From the NCBI GenBank assembly GCA_001683735.1, contig LUGG01000031.1, positions 310,001-374,000 of the forward strand: a stretch of 64,000 nucleotides of DNA, read 5' to 3'. The notes below the pieces were generated by a model that was not told the DNA's origin, did not search any database, and worked only from the letters and a program-made list of their open reading frames with translations. Every line of letters starts with the position of its first letter. Positions within the stretch are counted from its first letter, which is position 1. Below are positions 46,900 through 57,000 of the stretch, piece after piece. The translations under genes and the position numbers were made by a program. This DNA is from Grifola frondosa (taxonomy: Eukaryota > Basidiomycota > Agaricomycetes > Polyporales > Grifolaceae).

Positions 46900-47215
46900 C
46901 GATCGTGAGCAAGTGACGGATTTTTAACGTCTTCGCTATTCCCGGGTACCGGAGAGGCGAGGATGTCTGAACAAATATCTGGCACCGTATTCGGCCCATG
47001 TGTCGATGGGCTCATCCAGGACGTTCTCGCACAGGTACGCTGTCGGCTCTGTAATCAACGCTGTCTATAGTGTCTCACACTTCTTTGCACTCTCACGAAT
47101 GCGATTCCGCAGATCTGTTCATCTTCAATCGGGGGAAAGTCTAAGGATGACATGAATGGGGTGAACTTGGGTTTGCGGCATACCTGGGTTCAAGGTACCC
47201 CCAACCGTCCAGAAT
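46900..47215 (+). pseudogene. Sedolisin fragment between copies 2 and 3
   Basis: Highly decayed C-terminal remnant. In shifting frames it keeps the counterpart of SGGFSNVFAIPDYQ (GGATTTTTAACGTCTTCGCT at 46917-46936), then NKYLAPYSAHVSMGSSRTF with the exon end, and at about 47155-47202 the counterpart of NGSNPGCGTAGF (reads NGVNLGLRHTW). Order matches intact copies but intervening exons, including the catalytic Ser, are missing. Confidence 0.65.
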
Positions 47216-47971
47216 ATCATGTTTGCAACGGCGTCCTGCAAACCTGTCCTACTTATTGGGGGTACGTTTATCTCTATTGGTCTGTCCCTATAGCACATGA
47301 GCCGGTCTGTCGGGTTGTCGCATCAATAATTTCCTTAGGGCCGGCAAATTAGAATTTCGCAATCCATCAATTACAACCTTTTTTTACACTTCTGTAGTGC
47401 TAATCAATGTCCGTTTTTCAGCCGATAGCCAACAGTGTCGACCGTTCTACATCGGACTCGACCACATGATCCTCCATCTTCATCAGTCCTTCCAGAAACG
47501 TATCAGACCTGCCAGTTGGCTGATATCGCGAAAGGGTGCATGCACTTTTGTTCTAGATATCGGGGAGGCACGACCGCATGTGTAGGCTTTGGACATTGCG
47601 TGGATAATGAGTGATGATATTGCATGCGGAATTCGCGGCGCGTTGATCCCGTTCATTCATATTTCTACGTCATCGTTGACCTTCAATGCATTTAGAGTTC
47701 GAGAGGACTAGAAACCCAACGCTAAGCCTTGCAGAAGCGAATTCTTGTCTCTCACACGGAGACCAATGTCCAAAGATTAACGCTTATTGTGAGTGATGTG
47801 ACATACCGTATTTCGATCACATGAATTACAACGAAGTTTCGCAACCTGATAACCTAGGAGGGTATTGTAGCCGCGGGGCCGCCCATACCGCGAAGGAAGC
47901 TGAAGCTGCATTTTCCATCAAGCCCCTTGTTCTTCTACAACAAAAGCGTGACTATCATCCAGGCCCCTATA
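47216..47971. other. Spacer before sedolisin copy 3
   Basis: Includes the 47422-47480 block similar to 43369-43430. No gene recognised. Confidence 0.45.
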
Positions 47972-48004
47972 TACGTGATAACCGCCGGCTGATGTGCATA
48001 AATC
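47972..48004 (+). promoter_or_regulatory. Conserved promoter block of sedolisin copy 3
   Basis: ACGTGATAACCG followed by GATGTGCATAAAT, at the same distance from the ATG (48044) as in copy 2. Same GATAA and TATA-like elements. Confidence 0.5.
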
Positions 48005-48043
48005 AAAACGACGGCAAGTACTCGTCCTGCAGCATCCTGCAAG

Positions 48044-50451
48044 ATGTTCCCGCTTACTCGCCTCCTTGTCTTGTACAGCACTCTCTTAGCTGCTGCTCCA
48101 TACGTGGTGGTTGCTTCTCCCGTTTCCAAGGCCTACCATGAATTCCGTCGTTTTGTCCCAACCGGGTGGACCCCTGTTCGCCGTGCGGAACCCGACATCG
48201 TTCTGCCTCTTCGTGTGGGCCTCGCGCAGTCTAACTTACACAATATCGAGACATATCTGCTCGACGTCTCTCACCCGGATTCGCCCAATTACGGCAATCA
48301 CTGGACCGCTAGCCGAGTTGCCGAAACGTTCCGTCCTTCTGATGAGACTGTGGACATAGTGCGATCATGGCTTGCCGACAGCGTCGACCCCCAACGTATC
48401 TCGTTGAGCCGCGGTGGCGGCTGGCTTGAAGTGAACATGACTGTGGACGAGGTCGAACGTCTGCTGGGCACCGAATACTACGTCTACGAACATGGCGACA
48501 GCGGTGCGGAGCACGTTGCGTGCCAGGGCGGATACGAACTGCCTGGGCACGTCTCGAACCACGTGGACTTCATCACGCCGACTCTCCAATTCGATGTCGG
48601 CCCGAGGTTGAAAAGATCCTCTAAGGTCCGGAGACGGGCTTCCATGGGCAGCAAGACGGGTTCTAAATCTTCGCCCTTGATCGGAAAGCCCGTGCAGGTA
48701 ATTGCAGTCTAATGTTCGTCGTATATCTCTTCCTGCTGACGTTACGTCATAGAATGTCCAATCTGGCACCTTGAATTGTAACGAGCAACTAACGCTGGCC
48801 TGTCTTCGCATACTGTATGACTTCAACTACGTTCCTTTAGCCGCCAACAAAAACACAGTCGGCGTTGGTGAGTAGCTCGAATGGTCCCCGTAATCGACAT
48901 GCATACTCAATATTACGGCATGCAGTTGAATACAGTCCGGATCACTATATCGCGTCCGACATGGATTTATTTTTTGGTAACTTCTCCAAAAGCCAAGTTG
49001 GAGAGAGGCCGACAGTGGTTGCCATCGATGGTGGTAAGCTGTCTCATATTTTGTACGAAGAGATCATCAATACTAATACTTATCTCATGAACCAGGCGTA
49101 TTCCCCGAGTATGGAGATTCATACGAATCGAATCTCGATACCCAGTACATGATGGGCCTTGTTGGCCCAAAACAAAAAGTACAGCTGTTCCAGGTCGGAG
49201 ATGCCGTCGAAGGTAGTAAGCGATGTACATATTTCTGTTGCGTGTCTTATGTTTGCTCGCAGGTGTCACGTTCAATAACTTCCTCGATGCCATTGATGGG
49301 TCCTATTGTACCTTCGAAGGCGGAGATTCAGATACAGACGCAGTCTTCCCGGACCATACGGCGGCTATCAGGGTACGGCATCATTCTGCGCATGTCACTA
49401 TCAACTGAGCTAAGCATTACTTTAGGTCCAGAGAACTGTGGAACCGCCACGCCAACCTTCGTGATCTCTACTTCCTACTCATACACCGAAGTGGAATTCC
49501 CACCCGCCTATATGCACCGGCAGTGTGCCGAGTATGCCAAGGTATGATTATCCTTGTCCAGTCGATATAAAAATAGTAATATGTCTGTCGTGCAGCTTGG
49601 CCTCATGGGTACGACTGTCTTGTACTCCTCCGGGGACTATGGTGTTGCCGGAAACGGTGATCTGTGTATCGACTCCAACGGAGCTCAAGCGTTCTTTGGT
49701 ACAATTTTCAACCCGACGTTCCCTGCGGGATGCCCATACATCACGAGCGTTGGTGGCACACAAGTTGACCCAGGTGCCACAGTGAGTTACCGCGGTGATG
49801 TACTCGTTGCATTTCTGAACAGATCTTGTAGCCTACAGAGCCAGAGAGTGCGTGGATGGACTTGATCGACGAGGCCTACTCCAGCGGCGGGTTCTCCAAC
49901 GTGTTTGCTATACCTGATTATCAAAAGAGCTCGGTGGAAAAATATCTGCAAGAATACCCACCTCCATATGCCTCGGATGTTTGGAATTCATCTGGGTCAA
50001 GGGCATTCCCTGATTTATCGGCGAACGCGTACGTCTCTAGATTATGTTGATTAGGTCTTGCTGAAAGCGCTTTTGATTGTAGAAACAACTTTGGCGTTGC
50101 TGTCTTCGGTGAGATAGTGGCGGTGTCAGGCACTTCTGCGTCTTCACCAACCGTCGGAGCTATTCTTTCTGCAATTAATGATGGTCGACTAGCGATTGGA
50201 AAGAGGCCTATTGGTTTTATCAATCCTGTTGTAAGGTGTCTTCTCTATGTAGTAGTGCGACATCTAGTTCTGAACTCGCTCTACAGATATACTCACCCTT
50301 GTTCCGTGATGCTTTCAACGACATTACGAACGGGTCCAACCCTGGATGCGGCACGGCCGGATTCAGCGCCGTTCCTGGATGGGATCCCGTGACTGGATTG
50401 GGTACGCCGAATTTCAGAAAACTGCTGGAGAAGTGGTTGGCCCTGCCTTGA
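48044..50451 (+). CDS. Secreted sedolisin (S53 serine-carboxyl peptidase), copy 3
   Basis: Same role and layout as copy 2. Signal peptide MFPLTRLLVLYSTLLAAAPY, prodomain LPLRVGLAQSNLHNIETYLL and VSHPDSPNYGNHW, basic junction KRSSKVRRRAS. Catalytic pair in SYESNLDTQYMMG (E-x3-D), oxyanion Asp in YSSGDYGVAG, Ser in SGTSASSPTVGAIL, Ca-binding end DAFNDITNGSNPGCG and GWDPVTGLGTPNF, stop at 50451. Exon positions correspond to those of copy 2, with intron sequences diverged. No frame break was found. With copy 2 it forms the functional part of the array, presumably co-regulated through the shared upstream block. Confidence 0.9.
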
Positions 50452-51000
50452 ATCAGAATATGGAAAGGGTGTCAAGTTTGTGAGTTGGCGGCTTTTTTTT
50501 TGGGCTAGGTTTGGACAATCCGATATCCGTGACCTATCGTGTCACGCGACTGTTCTTTTTCTCTAGCACGGACTTTGTGCAGCTGCTTGAATGTCTACAG
50601 TAGCTTGATGGCCCTCTCGTTGCGTGAGCTATAAACTCAGACGTAATAGCTTGACATTGGCAACGTTCAATCATCGATGTCATCGGTTCGAGCATCAGCA
50701 AAACTCGAAACACTCTGATTTGCTCTGAATGACTCTGTTTCATCTGAGTGTCTGAACCATCAGACCATTTCAGACATAACAGAACTTTCATAAGCCCTCA
50801 TCATCTGAAGTCTCTGAAGCCTCTTGATGGTCTTCAGCTTTCACTTGGTTGGGCTCAGAAGCTTCAGAGCTTCAGAGCCATAAGATTGTCCAGACACAAC
50901 TCAGATGGCAGAGAGCCTCAAGAACTATTTCATACAGACCGCTCAGAGCTTACAGACTGCCCAGATAACAATTTATCTACTTGTACACAATGTCCGACAA
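50452..51000. repeat. TCAGA/TCTGA-rich region
   Basis: From about 50,700 to 50,965 the pentamers TCAGA and TCTGA (and CTCAGA, TTCAGAG) recur many times in both orientations, giving local potential for hairpins. No gene seen except a possible first exon from ATG 50990 (MSDNSSQSHQALVPASRRA). That frame stops being protein-like where the captured fragment begins. Confidence 0.5.
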
Positions 51001-51054
51001 CTCCTCGCAATCACACCAAGCACTCGTACCTGCTTCACGACGCGCCACGCAGGA

Positions 51055-51838
51055 GCAGCATACTTGAGAGCTGCCGCGCATCGACAGGGTCGAAGCCAAC
51101 GTGCGGGAGCGCCTTCACCTCGCCCTGCTCAAACTCGTCTGCGCCCCCGCATCCTCGGCCTGCGCGCGTGCCTCCTCAATGACCTGCCTCCACACCAGGC
51201 TACGCTCGAAGAGGTACTTGTGCATGCACAGGTTCGTGCTGATCCTGGGGCGCCTGCACTTCACCCTGCACAAGAGGCGGTTGGTCAGCGCGACGCGACG
51301 TGGAGCAGATATAGAGCTTACACGAGCTCGAGCTCGACGAGCTGCTTGATGTTGTAGAAACACGTCTTCTGGTCATATCCGGGCTTCTTGCCGAGATCAA
51401 CTACACTGATCCCCTTCTCTCGCCCATGCATGATAATGTGCAATGCAGTATATATCATTGGGGTCAACTTCAACGGCTGCATACGAAAATAAGTGATTGG
51501 ACGAGACATAGCACAAATAAACCAATGCACCCAAAAATGCGAGCCTGGAAGAGCGGCAAACGTCGTCTCTGGGTCGACCGCGATCCTTAGGCCCTCGTCA
51601 TACTGCACCTTGAGCTCTTCCAGCGGCCGGATGGTCATACTACGCCGGGACGATGTCGAGCATCATTGCAGGTGCTGGGCCATCAGCGAGCTCCTCCCCC
51701 TTTGCCCATGCCTTGCACGCGGCGCTCACCTGCGGGGCAATGTACACCTCCGTGAAGGCCCCGGGTGACACAATGCCGACGCGCACGCCGGGCTGCTGCA
51801 CGACGACCGCGCAGACGAACCTCGCGTTCTTGTCGCAA
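51055..51838 (-). pseudogene. Fragment of TFIIIC B-block-binding subunit gene
   Basis: Minus-strand remnant of the largest TFIIIC subunit (RNA polymerase III factor; Tfc3/Sfc3-like). In order: ARFVCAVVVQQPGVRVGIVS, FTEVYIAPQVSA, PLEELKVQYDEGLRIAVD, PETTFAALPGSH, intron, LTPMIYTALH, GISVVDLGKKPGYDQKTC, FYNIKQLVELELV, then NLCMHKYLFERS and DPVDARQLSS in other frames. Only ~350 of roughly 1,800-2,000 expected residues exist, and frames are broken. It begins and ends abruptly, joined upstream to a fragment of an unrelated gene. Confidence 0.75.
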
Positions 51839-52410
51839 TTGGGTCATCATGAACTCCTGCTCGTTACAGATAGTTGCAACGAAGTTGTCATCTGCCTCAG
51901 GAAGGTGAGCAGAACTCTGTTTAGATAGGAAATTCGAGATGTTGCCCAAAGCTAAAGCGAAGGGTGCATGCTGATCCGATTATCAGGACGTGATGTACAC
52001 CAACAGATATATGCTCACCTTCCCCTGCGTCAGCTTCCGAATATGATCCCGGGACGCAGTAAGCTCAGCCTGGATCGTTTTGGAGAAACTCTGCTTCTCC
52101 GGATCTGCACTGTCTAAGAACCTGTCCATATATATAGTCTCGCCAAATCGGACGCAAGCCTGCGACTTGTAAGCTTGTTAGGTCTCGCAGTTAAATTGCG
52201 CTCGCTGTTGGAACCTCGTAAAGATGGAGCCTACGTCAACGAATGATGTCATGGCATACCTGCAGCCGTATCTGTAGCAGCGGCGGCAGGTTGATCAGCG
52301 AGACCTCCATCCGCTTCTTCTGCCCCTTCGATGAAGATGCGGCCGCAGGAGATGAGGTCCTTGAATTTGATCCTGCTGCCACTGTGCATCAAGCGAAATT
52401 TGCCCTTGGG
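51839..52410 (-). pseudogene. Fragment of UBP2-type ubiquitin hydrolase gene
   Basis: Exons separated by intact-looking introns encode parts of a UBP2-like deubiquitinase: KRMEVSLINLPPLLQIRLQ, then VRFGETIYMDRFLDSADPEK, FSKTIQAELTASRDHIRKL, and after another intron NISNFLSKQSSAHLPEADD to QEFMMTQ. The order agrees with the region between the ubiquitin-binding strands of UBP2 (LPxxLQxQxQR and IYMDR). Catalytic Cys and His boxes are absent. At 51836-51842 the sequence passes directly into the TFIIIC fragment without an intron, which marks a fusion of two captured pieces. Confidence 0.7.
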
Positions 52411-52850
52411 GAAATCCGCGGCAAATCTAAAATTTCCTGAATTTATCCTTTCAATTTCCTCTCTCGCAAATTTGTCGCAAATCAGCATCAAATGAACCAT
52501 TTCTTTCGAATTTCCTTTGAATTTCCTATTCAAACTAGCGCGCGCCTGCCCGCACCATTGCTCGGTATTTTTTTTAAATTTATAGAATATGCAGAATATA
52601 TATATACTTGGTCATGTAGCTATAGCTATAGCCAGCTATATAATATATAGAGCTTCTAGAATTTATCCATACATAGAACATATGAACATAGGTAGCCCGA
52701 GCAAAGTATCCAACATCTACTGAAAGAAGCAAGGGAGGATCCGCAAGCTCAACGCCCACGCGTACGTAGCTATACAACACGCGATGAATCAGTCCGAATG
52801 CATCAACAAACTGACGACTGACGATACCTCACCGTAACACCCTCATCGCT
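52411..52850. repeat. AT-rich region with AATTTCC repeats
   Basis: AATTTCC or its close variants recur five or more times at 52385-52530. A low-complexity TATA/TAGC tract follows at 52560-52660. It may be an end of the element that carried the captured fragments. Confidence 0.45.
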
Positions 52851-53572
52851 GCAGCCTGCGCGCCCGCGCCGGGTAGTGGAAACCATGTCCGTTCCGCCCA
52901 GGATTCCGCCATCGCCGCCAAGCGCACCGGCATCCAAGTGACCCAGAACGGCCACACAGCCATCGACAGCTGGAACCGGAAGATTGCCGCAGTTTCTCTC
53001 GCCATTCGAAAAACAGCCTCCATCGTCGAACCAAGTCCCTCCTTGTACCGGAAGCACGGCTGCACCGACTTCAGCGTCCGCATCTGCGCCCTCAACATGG
53101 TCAGGAATGCCAGCCGTGAGTGGTATGGTGCGAAACATAGTGCGTCCGATTCCCCATGGTATGTCAGGGTCCGAGGGTGGTCTGTTCATGTCGGATATTG
53201 ATATGAGATTATACGAAAGGTACATTAGGAAAAAATGCGGCAGATCAAATAGCTGCATTACGCACCGGCATTGAAGTGTTAAAAGCGAAGGTTGGCACCT
53301 CCGAGAAAGAGATCAAGCAGCTGTCGGACGAGTTCGAGAAGGTGGCTGTCAGCACAGACGAGCTCATCGAGAGCAACAATGCCTTACACGCAACACAAAG
53401 GGCCCACGTGGCACGCATTTCCGCTCTTGAAATTGCTATGGATGAGATCCGAGAGTTGCTGCAGTCTGGTAAATGCCCCGGCCATGACGACGAGCATTCC
53501 TTCCGTACCACCCCGGCCGCACCGAGGGTGGTGATGGCACTAGTGAGAGAAACCAACGACAGAGTGAATTAA
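52851..53572 (+). CDS. Coiled-coil protein, unknown function, homopolymer frame break
   Basis: After a GCTGCAG acceptor the frame reads a Pro/Ser/Ala-rich segment, then MSDIDMRLYERYIRK, then (after one base too many in an A6 run at 53231-53236) NAADQIAALRTGIEVLKAK and a coiled coil with heptad pattern (EIKQLSDEFEKVAVSTDELI, ESNNALHATQRAHVARISAL), stop TAA at 53570-53572. A first exon from ATG 50990 may belong to it, in which case the captured fragments sit in its intron. No family recognised. It ends about 20 bp before the putative left end of the CACTA-like element. Confidence 0.5.
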
Positions 53573-53638
53573 ATGTAAGTAACATATTTATTTCACTGGG
53601 CTACAAGCACTTACATGTCCCGCAAAGTCACTTGTACG

Positions 53639-53966
53639 TGTTGAAAACCGGCGGTGTCCAGCGGGACATGGACATTGATACGGACGATATGTTATTCTTT
53701 ATTCCTTAATTAGGTTATCATACATTACGTAATTCGAGTACGATACGTGCAGTTTTTTCACTCTCGCACCTCAGCTCATTGCCACCACTCGTGCCAATCG
53801 AGACTGAGGTGTGTACTCTTCTTACCTACTGTAGAACTCTTACTGATACAGAGTACAGTATTTATTATTCTACACTAGGTATTTATCAGCTCATTGCCAC
53901 CACTCGTGCCAATCGAGACTGAGTATTTATTATTCTACACTAGGCCTGAGAAACCTGCGTTCAAAA
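53639..53966 (+). repeat. 5' LTR of Ty1/copia element
   Basis: 328 bp, starts TGTTGAAAACCGG and ends GCGTTCAAAA. It differs from the 3' LTR by one base (G at 53687 against A at 58538). It contains a partial internal duplication: the CAGCTCATTGCCACCACT block and the TATTTATTATTCTACACTA block each occur twice. A GTACG target duplication flanks the element (53634-53638 and 58818-58822). Confidence 0.92.
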
Positions 53967-53986
53967 GGTTATGAGCCCTGCGGGAC
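53967..53986 (+). other. Primer-binding site complementary to initiator tRNA-Met anticodon arm
   Basis: GGTTATGAGCCCTGCGG directly follows the 5' LTR. Its complement contains GGGCTCATAACC, the anticodon stem-loop of initiator tRNA-Met, so priming would use a half-tRNA as known for Drosophila copia. Confidence 0.65.
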
Positions 53987-54036
53987 CACTCTAATCCATC
54001 CAGCCTACATTACTCACTCGATAATCAATTCTCATC

Positions 54037-57000
54037 ATGACTAATTCCACTCCAAGCTCTACCCAAGCTTCTAGCCGACTCTTCGATGTCCCTCATCTCA
54101 AGGACGATGGATCGAACTTCCAGACGTGGAAGTATCGCATCTCGAAGATCCTGGAACAGCGCAAGCTCTGGACTATTGTATCTGGTGAAGATAAGGATCC
54201 TGGAGATTCTAACAAAACAATCCAAGACGAGTGGATACAGCGCGATAAGGAAGCTCTTGTCCAGATCACCCTCACCCTCGACGACGAGCCCCTCAGCGGT
54301 GTCATCCACGTCACTCATGCAATAGAGGCTTGGGACAAACTCAACGGTCGCTACGAGGGCAAAGGAAAACAAACCATTGCTTATCTCATCGGTGAACTCT
54401 TTCGCGAGACGCTGTCTGACGAGTCTCCGCTAGAGCCGCAGCTGAATGCTATGGTCCACAAAAGTCGTATTCTCACGTCACTCAAGCAGCCGCTCGATGA
54501 TTCCCTCATTGCGATTGCAAGGTGATCTCTCTCCCTCCCTCCTATTCAACTCTCCGCACCATTCTCATGTCCGTCGAGGACAAACTCTCCACTGACAATG
54601 TCATCACTCAAGTCCTCAATGAGGAGAAGAGCAGACGAGACCCCTCACAGTCCGTTTTCTTCGCGAAAGCGGCGTCGGGCGGAAAGCCGAAGGGAAAGAT
54701 GTCAAAGGGGAAGGACGAGAAGGGTGGGAAGAAGTGTGCCTACTGCAAAAACAAGGGCCACACGAAGGACGAGTGTCGCAAGCGCAAGGCGGACCTCGCC
54801 GCTTCGAAGGAGAAGGATACCGGACCAAAAGACAAAGGTGGAGACCTCGCTGCCAAAGTTACGGCAGTGCGCGAAGGCGACGATGAAGTCTTGCAGCTTT
54901 TCGTTGCTGAGGCTCTTCACAAACGAAAGGCGATGCTCACGCGCTGGATCGTAGACTCCGGCACATCATCTCCGATGAGCTCTCAACGGGACTGGTTCAT
55001 CTCATACACTCAGCTTCCTACCCCGAAACGTGTCTGGCTCGGGACGAGCGCTACATCCTCGCCATCGGCATTGGACAAGTCTCCGTCAACGTGAAGCTCA
55101 CTGACAGCGAGCGCCGTCCAGTCGTCATCTCTGGTGTCTACTACGTGCCAGATCTCAACGGCAACCTCCTTTCCGTCTCACACCTCACTCGAAATGGATA
55201 CACTGTCAACTTCGGTGACTCAAGCTGTCGCATACTCAATGTGCATGGGAATGTTGCAGCCACAGCTCACATGAACGAAGGGCTCTACGTTCTCGACGTG
55301 ACGCCTCGAATCCCAGAACGTGCTTACATCCTGGATATCAACCGCATTGACCTCAATGATTCGGACTCTGACGTGCCTGATCCTGGACCTTCTCCCCCTC
55401 TTACCGCACTCGTTGCTTCCACCACTAGCTCAAAAGCTGATGTCCGCACCTGGCATCGACGCCTCGGTCACATCAATATCGACTCCGTCATCAAGATGGT
55501 TCGGTCGGGCATGGTGAAGGGGATGGAGATAGTGGAGTGTGAAGAACACACACGAGATATGTAAGGCTTGTCTACAAGGCAAGCAGACTCGTAAGCCCAT
55601 CACAAAGACGTCGACGACGGAGTATCCGGAGGTCAATCATCGCACGCACTCTGACCTCTGCGGGCCCATGCAGACACAGACACGAGCCGGTCACCGGTAC
55701 TTCAATCTCTACGTCGAAGGTCACTCGCGCTACGCAACGGCTTACCTCATGAAGACAAAGGACGAGGAAGTCGCACAGTTCAAGGCATATGCCGCGCGAA
55801 GCAAGATCTTGACCGGAAAACCGCTGAACTTCCTGCGCACGGATGGAGGCGGTGAGTACATCAACAAAGACCTGGAGAGAGTCTGCAAGGAGCTGGGAAT
55901 TCATCACGAGCGCACGAACGCGTACACGCCGCAGGAGAACGGACTGGCGGAGCGCATGAATCGCACCATCATGGAGATGGCTCGAACACTTCTCCAAGAC
56001 TCTGGGCTACCCAACTCCTACTGGGGCGAGGCCGTACAGTACGCCGTCCACATCCTCAACCGCACTCCGACGCGCGCACTTCCGGACAACGTCACGCCGT
56101 TCGAAGCCTACACGGGCAACAAGCCATCGGTTGCGCATTTACGACCGTTCGGCTGCAAGGCGTACGTGCACGTTCCTGATGAGAAGCGACGCAAGCTCGA
56201 CGCGAAGTCGATCGAATGCATTCTTCTCGGGTACGCCGAAAACAAGAAGGCGTACCGGCTCCTGCATCGACCAACTGGTCGCATCATTGAGTCTCGGGAC
56301 GTCATCTTCGACGAAGGAGACACGGTGGAGCCAAACCGCGTCACCGTCAGCCTAGAACCCGTCCCCAGTGACGACGAATCCGAGGCAGAGAGAAAAGAGG
56401 AGAAATCCGACGGGAAGAGCCAGGCACAGCTCAACGCGTCGGATATGAAGCCGCAGTGCAAGACGTCACAGCGCAAGCACCGCGTCACCGTGGAGGACGT
56501 GACTGAGGACGAGGATGACGACGAGGAGGGATACCTGACCCCCGACGACACTCCCGACCTCGTCAGCATGGACGAAGACGACGACGACGACGAGCGTCCA
56601 CTCCGTCGGCTCGTGACACGCTCCCCACAGAGACCGTGGTGCTGCCTGCAGACGAACTCAAGCCGAACATGGGGCACTCACCTCGTGGACGCGCCGCTGC
56701 ACCCAGCATCCCTGCTCCCTATCCAAAGCCGATTCCCGCTCCAAACGTGCGCCGTTCAGCACGGAATCGTCATGCGCCGGTCCGAGACGACGATCCACGC
56801 TACAAGGTATCTAGTTATGGGAGGAAGCAACAGAAGGGGCCAGAGAACCAGGGACCAGCAGTTGGGAAAGCAGAGGAGACAACGGAGGCAGCGGAAGCAG
56901 TGGGCGATGAACACGCGAAGGTCTCCATACTTGACGACCCACAGACCTACGAGGAGGCCATGTCGCGTCCCGACGCTGAGCGCTGGAAAGCCGCGTGCGC

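Noticed and set aside
50990..53572. Complete Helitron with Rep/helicase
   Set aside because: No Rep motif or helicase domain is present; only the captured fragments hint at a carrier.
54500..54540. Programmed -1 frameshift between gag and pol
   Set aside because: No slippery heptamer with pseudoknot was recognised, copia elements normally use a single frame, and the element has several other one-base shifts of the same kind.
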